From: Cannabis sativa
Lineage: Eukaryota > Streptophyta > Magnoliopsida > Rosales > Cannabaceae
Length of the DNA stretch: 64,000 bases
Assembly: GCF_029168945.1 (NCBI RefSeq)
Contig: NC_083602.1
Location: 78,202,600-78,266,599, forward strand
Direction: 5' to 3'
Position numbers and translations under genes: made by a program. Position 1 is the first letter of the stretch, and each line of letters starts with the position of its first letter. Of this stretch, positions 1 through 10,860 are shown one piece after another. The notes under the pieces were generated by a model. It was given only the letters and a program-made list of their open reading frames with translations, was not told the DNA's origin and did no database searches.

Positions 1-613
1 ATTTGAATTTGAAAAATAGTAAATATCTATCTTTTTGCTTAATTATCTATCTTATTTTTAAATTTGATTATATCTTATCTTATTTTTAAATTTAAGGTCA
101 GATATTAATTTTTTTTTAAATTAAATATTTTTTTTAATTTGACCTTATTTAAATTTAAAATAAGATAACTATAATCATATAATTTTAAATAGATGTAAGA
201 TATTTTGCTCACTTTTTAAATTTTGTTATTTTATTTATTTAAATTAAATTATAAAATCTGAAAAAGATATTTATTTATCGTTTTTAATTTTTTATTTAAT
301 TTTTATTTATAAAATAACATTAAATTTTTAAAAGTAGTTAGCAAATTTTGAAATGATATTTAGGTTGGTTGAAACCTAATTTTTCAAAATTGTAGGTTTA
401 ATTTCAAATATTTTTTTTATTTATTAATTTCGAAATTTTTTAAATTTTATTTTATTATATTAATTTTCGAAAATAATTTTTTTTTAATTAATTTTTCAAA
501 ATTATTTATTTAAAATTAAATAAATCCTACATCCAACTAACCTTGTTGCATGAGTATGTGTTTTAGCTTGTTTGTAAGTTTTTAAAACCTATTATTGCTT
601 GATTGCAAATAGT

Positions 614-659
614 CATGGTTAACTTGTTGACAGATCCAATGATCTGATTTTAACTCATG
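614..659 (+). other. Conserved hairpin h0 in element A
   Basis: Inner stem CAGATC (631-636) pairs with GATCTG (641-646) across the loop CAAT. An outer stem CATG+GTTAA (614-622) pairs with TTAAC (650-654) and CATG (656-659), with one bulged T. In element C the same site forms a perfect 10-bp outer stem (43843-43852 with 43880-43889). One outer pair is G-C here and A-T in C, which is a compensatory change. Function unknown. Confidence 0.55.
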
Positions 660-952
660 GCTCCCTTGGTCAAGTAAATAATTTGTAACAGGTAATTTTC
701 ACAATCTTCTTTCATCTGTGTATGACCTAGCAACATGATAGGATCCATCCAAATTGTGTGCCTGTGTGAGCCTATGTGTTTAATTTCATTATAGATGCAT
801 ATAGGTTGTTGTTGCTAAATAAAATATCATAGTTCTTGATAGATTTTATTTAGGCCCATTTAGTTTTTGGGCCTATTCAATTAATAACTGTTGTTCATTT
901 TAAGGTTAAATTCCTCTCTTTTGGGCCTTGTGTGAGAGTTGGGAGCCATAGT

Positions 953-957
953 AGTGG
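953..957. repeat. Target site duplication AGTGG, left copy (Tekay)
   Basis: AGTGG directly precedes the TGTAAAG start of the Tekay element and is repeated at 10409-10413 directly after its ...TTACA end. Confidence 0.93.
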
Positions 958-2077
958 TGTAAAGCCCGCTTAGTTAATTTGGAAATTAGCTGTTGTTTAT
1001 GTTTAAATATGAAATTATTTATAGCTATTTAAATAATTTATTACTGTTATTTGTGGAATTCAGAAATGCATGATTATGTCATCAGTAGCTTTTATATTTT
1101 GCATTTCCGGTGTCCGGTATTTTGGAACTCGGCGTTTGGCTCAGTAGAAATCACAACTTAGTATGTTAGTAATTGGGGACGGGTTTTAGACATTGAGAAT
1201 GTCGGGAATGGCCGGGAATTTAGAATTTCCCAAAAATACCCCTTATGTATGATTTATGTGATTTTGTGGTGAAGGGGCAAAATGGTCTTTTTGCCCCATT
1301 AGTGTTTTGTCTTTTAGTGACTTTTTATTTGAAAATTAATTGTTTATTTTATTTATTTGTTGGCTGAAATAAAATGTGATATGTGGCTTAAATTCTTTTT
1401 TCCACAAAATTTCAACACTTAGTCAAAATTAAAAGAAAAATTTCAAGGAAAACACTCCCTTTTCTCTCTCTCTTTTTCGGCTGAAACTTGGGGTTCAAGA
1501 GCTGGAATTTTTGTGGTGATTCAAGCTTGGATTGCAAGCTCTAGTAATCCTTTGTTGAGGTATTTCTTTATGTTATTTCTCTACCTTGTTTTCTTGAGTT
1601 TGTTTGATGAAAAAGTTGAGAAAATGCATGTTAATTTGAAGTTCTTGCTGCTGTGTTTAATTGTTGTTTCCAGTAGCTTAATTAGGTTTTAAATGGATGG
1701 ATTATATAGGTTTTAATGCATGCTAGTGGTGTTGTTTAAAGCTTTGAATTTCCTATGCAAATATGTGATTTTTGAGTGAAATGGTTCATTTTGTTTCTGT
1801 GAAGTTGCTGGGTGTTCTTGTATGTTTTCAGAAGCTTATTCATGCTTATTTGAGTAGAATTAAATAGGTTTGGATGCATGTTAGTGGATTTAACCAAGTT
1901 TGAGTTTTGGAACTCAAAGCTTGGTCTTTAATGGTGAATTTTGCCTCTGTGTTTTCTGGGTGGTTTTGAGGCCTTAGATTTGTTCTTTGGGGTGTTTAGA
2001 ACAGGTCTGGAAAGTTTGGTACCAATTGGGGTGGAATTGGTCGAGTTATGAGAATTTTAGTTGGCTGCCTGCGAGGA

Positions 2078-2146
2078 ACCGGAATTCCGGTTGTGCATCC
2101 GGAATTCCGGATGAGGGTTCAGTAATTCCCAGAACCGGAATTAGGT
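2078..2146 (+). repeat. Array of CCGGAATTCCGG palindromes in the Tekay 5' LTR
   Basis: ACCGGAATTCCGGT at 2078-2091, ATCCGGAATTCCGGAT at 2097-2112, and a damaged third unit at 2134-2146. The 3' LTR holds three intact units at 9287-9300, 9306-9321 and 9343-9356. The position inside the LTR would suit a promoter or leader element, but no function is established. Confidence 0.8.
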
Positions 2147-2512
2147 TGGAGCAACCGGTCTGTAGGTTGGGGAATTTTTCCGAACCCTAGTTTTCCTCGT
2201 TTTTATGTTTTTAGGGGTATTGCCATGCTTTTTATCGATAGGGAAACTTTTAGTTCCAAGTTTTAGTCCCCGGGAAGTGATTTAGCGTGTCACTTATAGC
2301 GTTGTGATTTTTATGGTTTAGGAGCCGGCAATCCGCCGCTCGGCTTCGGGTTCGTAGTCGGGTCGTTGGCCATTGAAGCACCCGAAACTCGGAATCCAGG
2401 TAAGATTAGTATAACAGTATGCATATGTAGATTACATGTTTAGCGTGCATGTAGGAAGCCTGCTAGATTACGTTAGTTACGTATTTAGGCTTCGAATCAT
2501 CCAACCCTGTCA

Positions 2513-2798
2513 CGTCGGTACAGGCTGGAGTATGACCAGCAGCCGGAGTATGACCGGTTCGACCGATCAGGCTGACACTTGGTTGGTGGTTCAGTGCTAT
2601 TGACTTATCCCGTCGGTACAGGCTGGAGTATGACCGACGGCGGAGTATGACCGGTTCGACCGATCAGGAGGATACTTGTCAATAGTACCGTCCCCTGAAC
2701 GTTCAAAACTCAGTACCATGTTGGACATGGCAGTAGTAGCTCAGTACCATGTTGGACATGGCAGTAGCGGGACTCAGTATCGTGTTGGACACGGCAGT
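2513..2798 (+). repeat. Short tandem repeats in the Tekay 5' LTR
   Basis: Two copies of a unit of about 58 bp (2513-2571 and 2611-2668) that contains GGCTGGAGTATGACC and GGTTCGACCGATCAGG. They are followed by three copies of a unit of about 28 bp (from 2709, 2740 and 2772) built on CAGTACCATGTTGGACATGG. The same arrays occur in the 3' LTR (about 9714-9999). LTR-internal tandem repeats of this kind are common in plant Gypsy elements. Confidence 0.85.
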
Positions 2799-3211
2799 TA
2801 GAATTATGTATGATATTATTATGCTTTTCTTACTGAGTCTGTCGACTCACAGTTTATGTTCATGTGTAGGTAAAGGCAAGGCTATAGCTGATGGACCGTG
2901 AGCGAGCTTATGAGATTGTACATGTCGGGGCGGTTAGGCCTGGAGCGTACGATCCTCGGGATAGCAAGGCTGAATTTTTGTAACTGTCGTTAGACGACTT
3001 TTATTTTGATGTAATAGTTAAACAGTGAAACTTTTTGTAAATATTTTTATAATCGGGATCCCGAGTCTTTTATAATATGTTTTACAAGTTTAATCAAAAA
3101 GCAAAATTTTAATTAATCACGTTTTTCCATAAACCTCGTTGATTAGCAACGAGCTGCACAGTATGTTTAAAAATCACGTAATACGCCTAAGGTAGTTAGG
3201 GTGTTACAATT

Positions 3212-3223
3212 TGGTATCAGAGC
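3212..3223 (+). other. Tekay primer binding site (tRNA-Met type)
   Basis: TGGTATCAGAGC begins 3 bases after the 5' LTR end. It matches the 3' end complement of plant initiator tRNA-Met, the usual primer of this lineage. Confidence 0.9.
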
Positions 3224-3490
3224 CGCCAGGTTGTCTTTCGAAGATCGTCACGACATGTACAATCATCATCAGCAGTTAGCTCGGTTCACGGTTCAGTAAG
3301 CCTTTATTGCTTTAGTAGTTTATTTTATTCAGTTATGAAAAAGAAAAGCCTGTTAGGAAGCATGTTAGTAGCCTGATAGTAGAATAGGCGCATGTTTCAT
3401 TTCTAATTTCCAAATTAAGCGGCATTAGTAAGCTCGCCTTGAATACGACCTGATATGCCAACTCTTGGTTTCGCAGGCGGTTCTAATCAG

Positions 3491-3815
3491 ATGGACGCCA
3501 GGCGGACTACCAGGAGTCAGGGCAACTCCGTGGGGTCGAATCAAGGACAGGGAGCTCAGTTTCCCCCACCTGCTCGGAGCCGAGGTAGAGGTCCCCGAGG
3601 CAGGGCTCGTGGCCGGGGTGATGAGAACCCGCCACGGCACGCCCAGCTCCCCCGGCAGATCGGGGAGCCCCGAACCGGGAGTTACGGTTTGCGAGATGCA
3701 AGCCCGGATCGAAGAACAAGACCTCGAGATTCGGAGGTTGAGACGGCGGGGTGCTCCTGCCGGTTCACCGTGCCCATAGTTCCGGTGGCACCGCCCTGCT
3801 GCCCAGGCCGAGATA
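3491..3815 (+). pseudogene. Tekay gag N-terminal region, frameshifted
   Basis: The likely gag start is the ATG at 3491 (MDARRTTRSQ), opening a basic, Arg/Gly-rich N-terminus. This frame loses gag character near 3640-3680. The expected coiled-coil (EMQARIEEQDLEIRRLRRRG) continues in the frame that also carries the downstream gag-pol ORF. That frame is closed by TAG at 3777-3779 before the long ORF. So the gag start is separated from the rest by one frameshift and one stop. The many overlapping antisense ORFs here are shadows. Confidence 0.75.
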
Positions 3816-6800
3816 GTGGTGGCGGCCCATAGATTGGAACCATTGTATGAGCGGTTCCGGAAACAAGCACCTCCGGTATTCCTGGGAGGTCCGGATGTAA
3901 TGAAAGCCGAGCAGTGGCTGACGGTGATTACTAGAATCCTGAATTTCATGGGTGTCACCGGTAACGACAGAGTGGTGTGCGCCACGTTTCAGTTCCAGGA
4001 GGACGCCCTGGTATGGTGGGACATGGTGTCTCAGATTCATGATGTCACCACCATGACCTGGGAAAGGTTCCAGGAACTCTTCAACGCGAAATATTACAAT
4101 GAGGCGGTCAGAAGCGCCAAGAGGAAAGAGTTCGTTCACCTGACCCAGCGGGAGAACATGAGCGTCACTGAGTATACTACTCAGTTTGATCGGTTGGCGA
4201 GGTTAGCCTCGGGAATTGTGCCGACCGACTTCAGTAAGAAGGAGAAGTATCTGGACGGGTTGAATCCCAAGATCAGACATGACCTGATGATTACCACTGA
4301 CGACAGCACCACCTATGCTCAGATGGTGGAGAAGGCACTGCGAGCTGAGGGCGCAGTGGGGTGCATGTCAGAATCAGCTAGTACTCCGATTAGTGGCGGA
4401 GCTCCTACCCCTCCTGCATCAGGCTATAGCAGGGGGAGTAGTGGTTCGGCCATTGATCAGAGGAAGAGGGCACCCACTGCTTCCGGCGGCTCGAGTCAGA
4501 ACAAGAGGTTCCGGGGGAACCAGAACAGAGGGAGTCGTCCTGGTGGTAATGAGACCCGATTCTCCTATCCCGAGTGCCCTAGCTGCAAGAGGCACCATCG
4601 GGGCGAGTGCAAAGGTCAGGGATGCTTTCATTGTGGCATGCCCGGACACTTCAAAAGGGAATGTCCCCAGCTCCGACCAGAGGCACCGAGAGCTCCAGCG
4701 ATACCCACTCCAGCCAGGGTGTTCGCTATCACGCAGGCTGATGCAGATGCCAGCCCATCAGTAGTCACAGGTCAGCTTTTTATTAACAACTCGCTTTATT
4801 CAGTGCTGTTTGATTCGGGGGCTACACATTCTTATGTGGCGGCCAGAGTCTCTAGTAAGTTGGGTAGACCCTTTGATAGATATGAATCAGGGTTTGGAAC
4901 CCTGTTACCTGGCGGAGAATTGGTTATCTCCAATAGGTGGATTAGGTCTATGCCGATCAGGATAGATGGTAGAGAGTTAAGCGCTGATCTGATAGAGATG
5001 AGCTTAGTCGAATTCGATATTATTTTAGGAATGGATTTCCTATCTAAATATTCGGCGAGCATTGACTGTAAAAGGAAGATGGTGGTCTTCCAACCGGAAA
5101 GTGAAGAACCGTTTGTATTTGTGGGTTCAGTTCAGGGATCTCGGATCCCGGTGATCTCGGCTATGTCAGCGAGAGAATTGTTGCACGGTGGGTGCTTAGG
5201 GTTTCTGGCCGTGGTGGTGGACACCACTCGGCCAGAGGACATCAGAGTGGTTCGGGAATTTTTGGACGTTTTTCCCGAAGAACTTCCAGGGTTACCACCT
5301 CAGCGGGAGATTGATTTCGTGATCGACTTGGCACCAGGGGTGGATCCGGTTTCCAAAGCCCCGTATAGGATGGCTCCAGCTGAACTTAAGGAATTAAAGA
5401 TTCAGCTCCAAGGGTTGCTTGACATAGGGTTCATTCGGCCCAGTGTGTCACCTTGGGGAGCCCCGGTTTTGTTCGTCAAGAAGAAGGATGGATCTATGAG
5501 GATGTGCATCGACTACAGGGAATTGAACAAGCTGACGGTGAAGAATAAATATCCATTACCTAGGATCGATGACTTGTTCGATCAGCTTCAGGGGAAGACG
5601 GTCTTTTCTAAGATTGATCTCCGTTCGGGTTATCATCAGTTGAGAATCCGAGAGGAGGACATTCCGAAGACGGCTTTCCGCACTAGGTATGGACATTACG
5701 AGTTTCTGGTTATGTCATTCGGACTAACCAATGCTCCTGCTGCATTCATGGACCTGATGAATAGAGTATTCAAGGATTTCCTCGATATTTGTGTGATTGT
5801 GTTTATCGACGACATCCTTGTGTACTCTCAATCAGAAGAGGAGCATGAGTTACATCTTCAGATGGTACTGCAACGACTTCGAGAACATAAGCTCTACGCC
5901 AAGTTCAAGAAATGTGAGTTCTGGTTGTCTCAGGTGTCCTTCCTAGGGCACATTGTAAGTAAAGATGGGATCAAGGTGGATCCCGGGAAGATTGAATCCG
6001 TCAAGGATTGGCCGAGACCGAAGACAGTGACAGAGATCAGAAGCTTCTTGGGATTAGCTGGGTACTACCGTAGGTTCGTGGAGGGGTTCTCCAAAATTTC
6101 AATGCCCCTAACCGAGCTTACAAAGAAGAATCAGCGGTTTATCTGGTCAGATAAATGCGAAGCTAGTTTTCAGGAGCTGAAACAGAGGTTGATTACTGCT
6201 CCGGTACTAGCTTTGCCTTCGGACAAGGAGAAGTTCGTAGTCTACTGTGACGCATCCAAACAAGGTTTGGGGTGCGTATTGATGCAAGCCGATCGGGTTA
6301 TCGCTTATGCCTCTCGTCAGTTAAAGGATTATGAACAGCGATACCCGACTCATGATTTAGAATTGGCCGCAGTGGTTTTTGCACTGAAGATTTGGCGGCA
6401 TTACCTTTATGGGGAGAAGTGCGAGATCTATACCGACCATAAAAGTCTCAAGTATTTCTTTACTCAGAAAGATTTAAACATGAGACAAAGGCGTTGGTTG
6501 GAATTAGTGAAGGATTATGATTGTGAGATCCTCTATCATCCCGGAAAAGCCAATGTTGTGGCCGATGCCCTGAGCAGAAAGGGTCCCGGGCAAGTAGCTA
6601 GCATGGTTCAGATCTCACCTCAGCTAGCAGAGGATATGGTTAGATCCAGCATTGAGTTTGTGGTAGGTCAGCTTCACAACTTGACGCTGCAATCTGATCT
6701 GTTGGAAAGAATAAAAGTCGCTCGTATGACGGATCCGGAGTTAGTGAAAATCCGAGATGAGGTATTGGTAGTCAAGCCAAAGACTTTTCGAGTGTCGACG

Positions 6801-6821
6801 ATGTGGGATGCTTTTGTATAA
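3816..6821 (+). pseudogene. Tekay gag-protease-RT-RNase H, long open frame
   Basis: A 1001-residue open frame cut off upstream by a stop and downstream by a frameshift. In order: the gag capsid-like domain (about residues 25-130); a CCHC zinc knuckle ([16 protein letters not shown], about 268-285); aspartic protease with [11 protein letters not shown] (about 330-341); reverse transcriptase (about 510-690) with catalytic FIDDILVYS near 662; and RNase H with YCDASKQG (about 808), TDHKSL (about 871) and VADALSR (about 912). Sequence continues into integrase in another frame near 6815. Products would form the virus-like particle and copy the RNA to cDNA. As it stands the polyprotein cannot be made whole. 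Confidence 0.92.
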
Positions 6822-8164
6822 AGCCAGGGTTTGGGTTCCGAACAGTGTGGAACTTAGAAATGAGATCTTTGAGGAGGCTCATTCTACTCCATATTCTCTG
6901 CATCCCGGCACCACCAAGATGTACCAAGATTTGAAACCGTACTTCTGGTGGAGCGGTATGAAGAAGAATTTGGTAGAATTCGTGTCGAGATGCCTCACTT
7001 GTCAGCAAATCAAGGCTGAACATCAGAGACCGAGCGGGGTTGTTGCAGCCTCTAACCCTACCAGAATGGACATGGGAGGATATTACGATGGATTTTGTGG
7101 TCGGGTTACCTAGGACCACGGGTTTGCATGATTCCATCTGGGTAGTGGTGGACCGATTTACGAAATCTGCTCATTTTCTGCCGGTCAGAACAACATTTAC
7201 AGTGGATCAGTTGGCAGAGTTATATGTCAGGGAGATAGTGAGACTTCACGGGGTACCGAAGTCTATAGTTTCGGACAGGGATCCGAAATTCACCTCCAAA
7301 TTTTGGCAAAGTTTGCAACGGGCAATGGGTACGAAGCTAAAATTCAGTACAGCATTTCATCCTCAGACAGATGGTCAGTCCGAAAGGACAATTCAGATAT
7401 TGGAGGATATGTTGAGAGCCTGTGTTATGGACTTTGAAGGCTCATGGAGTAAGTATCTACCGTTGATAGAGTTCTCTTACAACAACAGTTATCAGAGTAC
7501 GATAGGGATGGCTCCCTATGAACTGTTGTACGGTAGGAAGTGCAGATCCCCTATCCACTGGGATGAGACAGGGGAGAGGAAGTATTTAGGTCCTGAGTCA
7601 GTACAGCGGACCAATGAGGCGATAGAGAAGATAAAAGCTAGAATGCTTGCCTCACAGAGCAGACAAAAGAGTTACGCAGATCCGAAACGCAGGGATGTTG
7701 AGTTCCAAGTAGGGGAACATGTGTTTTTACGGGTATCTCCGATGAAGGGGATTAAACGTTTCGGGAAAAGAGGCAAGTTATGCCCTAGGTTTACAGGACC
7801 TTTCGAGATTCTCGAGAAGATAGGTCAAGTGGCATATCGGTTAGCATTGCCTCCAGCCTTATCAGCAGTGCACAACGTATTCCATGTCTCAATGTTGAGA
7901 AAATACGTTTCAGACCCCTCTCATATACTCAGTTATGAGAGTCTTCAGCTTCAGCCAGACATGTCATATGAGGAGCAACCAGTGCAGATCCTGGATAGAA
8001 AGGATAAAGTCCTTCGGAATAAGACCATAGCATTGGTCAAGGTTCTCTGGAGAAACAGTAAGGTGGAAGAAGCCACCTGGGACCTAGAGTCAGATATGAG
8101 AGCTCAATATCCAGAGTTATTCAGGTTAGATTTTGAGGACGAAATCCTTTTAAGGGGGGAATAG
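6808..8164 (+). pseudogene. Tekay integrase with chromodomain-like C-terminus, frameshifted
   Basis: Two overlapping frames: 6808-7113 holds the HHCC zinc-binding part (LHPG... then CLTCQQIK), and 7040-8164 holds the catalytic core and tail. In the second frame the DDE residues are visible as D18 (TMDFVVG), D79 (VSDRDPKF) and E115 (DGQSERT), with 35 residues between D79 and E115. The C-terminal block (about residues 318-365) resembles the Tekay chromodomain, which is thought to steer integration to heterochromatin (family knowledge). Lesions are a frameshift near 6815 and another near 7045-7065. The TAG stop at 8162-8164 lies just before the 3' LTR. Confidence 0.88.
8151..8160 (+). other. Tekay polypurine tract
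   Basis: TAAGGGGGGA, five bases upstream of the 3' LTR. This is the expected position for plus-strand priming. Confidence 0.85.
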
Positions 8165-8165
8165 T

Positions 8166-10408
8166 TGTAAAGCCCGCTTAGTTAATTTGGAAATTAGCTG
8201 TTGTTTATGTTTAAATATGAAATTATTTATAGCTATTTAAATAATTTATTACTGTTATTTATGGAATTCAGAAATGCATGATTATGTCATCAGTAGCTTT
8301 TATATTTTGCATTTCCGGTGTCCGGTATTTTGGAACTCGGCGTTTGGCTCAGTAGAAATCACAACTTAGTATGTTAGTAATTGGGGACGGGTTTTAGACA
8401 TTGGGAATGTCGGGAATGGCCGGGAATTTAGAATTTCCCAAAAATACCCCTTATGTATGATTTATGTGATTTTGTGGTGAAGGGGCAAAATGGTCTTTTT
8501 GCCCCATTAGTGTTTTGTCTTTTAGTGACTTTTTATTTGAAAATTAATTGTTTATTTTATTTATTTGTTGGCTGAAATAAAATGTGATATGTGGCTTAAA
8601 TTCTTTTTTCCACAAAATTTCAACACTTAGTCAAAATTAAAAGAAAAATTTCAAGGAAAACACTCCCTTTTCTCTCTCTCTTTTTCGGCTGAAACTTGGG
8701 GTTCAAGAGCTGGAATTTTTGTGGTGATTCAAGCTTGGATTGCAAGCTCTAGTAATCCTTTGTTGAGGTATTTCTTTATGTGATTTCTCTACCTTGTTTT
8801 CTTGAGTTTGTTTGATGAAAAAGTTGAGAAAATGCATGTTAATTAGAAGTTTTTTGCTACTGTGTTTAATTGTTGTTTCCAGTAGCTTAATTAGGTTTTA
8901 AATGGATGGATTATATAGGTTTTAATGCATGCTAGTGGTGTTGTTTAAAGCTTTGAATTTCCTATGCAAATATGTGATTTTTGAGTGAAATGGTTCATTT
9001 TGTTTCTGTGAAGTTGCTGGGTGTTCTTGTATGTTTTCAGAAGCTTATTCATGCTTATTTGAGTAGAATTAAATAGGTTTGGATGCATGTTAGTGGATTT
9101 AACCAAGTTTGAGTTTTGGAACTCAAAGCTTGGTCTTTAATGGTGAATTTTGCCTCTGTGTTTTCTGGGTGGTTTTGAGGCCTTAGATTTGTTCTTTGGG
9201 GTGTTTAGAACAGGTCTGGAAAGTTTGGTACTAATTGGGGTGGAATTGGTCGAGTTATGAGAATTTTAGTTGGCTGCCTGCGAGGAACCGGAATTCCGGT
9301 TGTGCATCCGGAATTCCGGATGAGGGTTCAGTAATTCCCAGAACCGGAATTCCGGTTGGGCAACCGGTCTGCCGGTTGGGGAATTTTTCCGAACCCTAGT
9401 TTTCCTCGTTTTTATGTTTTTAGGGGTATTGCCATGCTTTTTATCGATAGGAAAACTTTTAGTTCCAAGTTTTAGTCCCCGGGAAGTGATTTAGCGTGTC
9501 ACTTATAGCGTTGTGATTTTTATGGTTTAGGAGCCGATGTCCGCCGCTCAGCTTCAGTTCCAGTCAGGTTGACCGGCACACCTGAAATCGGAATCCAGGT
9601 AAGATTAGTATAACAGTATGCATATGTAGATTACATGTTTAGCGTGCATGTAGGAAGCCTGCTAGATTACGTTAGTTACGTATTTAGGCTTCGAATCATC
9701 CAACCCTGTCACGTCGGTACAGGCTGGAGTATGACCAGCAGCCGGAGTATGACCGGTTCGACCGATCAGGCTGACACTTGGTTGGTGGTTCAGTGCTATT
9801 GACTTATCCCGTCGGTACAGGCTGGAGTATGACCAGCAGCCGAAGTATGACCGGTTCGACCGATCAGGAGGATACTTGTCAATAGTACCGTCCCCTGAAC
9901 GTTCAAAACTCAGTACCATGTTGGACATGGCAGTAGTAGCTCAGTACCATGTTGGACATGGCAGTAGCGGGACTCAGTATCGTGTTGGACACGGCAGTTA
10001 GAATTATGTATGATATTATTATGCTTTTCTTACTGAGTCTGTCGACTCACAGTTTATGTTCATGTGTAGGTAAAGGCAAGGCTATAGCTGATGGACCGTG
10101 AGCGAGCTTATGAGATTGTACATGTCGGGGCGGTTAGGCCTGGAGCGTACGATCCTCGGGATAGCAAGGCTGAATTTTTGTAACTGTCGTTAGACGACTT
10201 TTATTTTGATGTAATAGTTAAACAGTGAAACTTTTTGTAAATATTTTTATAATCGGGATCCCGAGTCTTTTATAATATGTTTTACAAGTTTAATCAAAAA
10301 GCAAAATTTTAATTAATCACGTTTTTCCATAAACCTCGTTGATTAGCAACGAGCTGCACAGTACGTTTAAAAATCACGTAATACGCCTAAGGTAGTTAGG
10401 GTGTTACA
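8166..10408 (+). repeat. Tekay 3' LTR
   Basis: A 2243-bp direct repeat of 958-3208, starting TGTAAAGCCCGC and ending GTTACA. It retains all three palindromes (9287-9356) that are partly damaged in the 5' LTR. Confidence 0.93.
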
Positions 10409-10413
10409 AGTGG
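10409..10413. repeat. Target site duplication AGTGG, right copy (Tekay)
   Basis: Matches 953-957 exactly. Confidence 0.93.
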
Positions 10414-10828
10414 GTACGACATACTGAACCCAGAACCCCCTCACATGAACCAACCCAATTGTGAAGGCCCATTTGCCTGATTTGAATAACTGTGCTAGGT
10501 TAATTAAACTAGTTTAACCTAATAAAATTGATTAGCAACATAATTAATTTCATTTATTTTGAAATTAATTTAAGAAAATCATAGTTTAAAGAATTTTATT
10601 CTAAGCTAAACTATATGTATTTTCTTGTATTTAATTAAATATAGAATTATAATCATCTAGATTCTTTCTGAAGCTTAATTTAAATTTTTCATTAAATATT
10701 CCTATTTAAGTTGATATTTGGTTATCTATAACTAATCAACTTAAATCTGAATATCTTTTGGATTTAAAAATTTCAAAATTCAGTTGAGGAATTTTAGGCA
10801 TTGGTTATTAAGATTCTTTAGATATTTT

Positions 10829-10860
10829 TTAAGTTAATATCTTTTCGAATATTAACTTAA
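10829..10860 (+). other. 12-bp inverted repeat in element A
   Basis: TTAAGTTAATAT (10829-10840) and ATATTAACTTAA (10849-10860) flank an 8-base loop. In element B the same hairpin is present twice because of a 54-bp tandem duplication (35851-35958). Element C lacks this segment. Confidence 0.65.

Larger units (their letters stand above)
1..957 (+). repeat. Element A, 5' part of internal region (non-coding, AT-rich)
   Basis: Bases 1-540 are very AT-rich with no credible ORF. Bases 541-957 align to 43800-44215 in element C and to reverse-complemented 36390-36760 in element B. The same text resumes at 10414, so the Tekay element simply interrupts it. The segment carries a conserved hairpin at 614-659. 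Confidence 0.75.
958..3208 (+). repeat. Tekay 5' LTR
   Basis: Begins TGTAAAGCCCGC and ends GGGTGTTACA; the same sequence recurs at 8166-10408. It contains palindromic GGAATTCC motifs (2078-2146) and two short tandem arrays (2513-2798). It differs from the 3' LTR mainly in short clustered patches near 2145-2175, 2320-2390 and 2634-2645. Confidence 0.93.
958..10408 (+). mobile_element. Complete Ty3/Gypsy chromovirus, Tekay (Del) type
   Basis: A 9451-bp element with LTRs of 2251 and 2243 bp, TG...CA ends, a 5-bp TSD (AGTGG), a tRNA-Met primer binding site and a G-rich polypurine tract. Gag, protease, RT, RNase H and integrase follow in Gypsy order, with a chromodomain-like C-terminus after the integrase. 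The C-terminal block with PVQILDRKDKVLRNK and EEATWDLE is typical of the Tekay clade (family knowledge). Coding is broken by a gag frameshift, one in-frame TAG and two frameshifts around the integrase start. LTRs are nearly identical apart from three clustered patches, so insertion is recent. It interrupts element A. Confidence 0.93.

Noticed and set aside
2513..2798. CRISPR-like look of spaced repeats
   Set aside because: Units are contiguous or near-contiguous LTR tandem repeats in plant DNA, present in both LTRs, with no regular unique spacers and no cas genes.
3425..4139. Several minus-strand ORFs up to 186 codons over Tekay gag
   Set aside because: They are shadows of GC-rich gag coding on the other strand and carry no recognisable motif.
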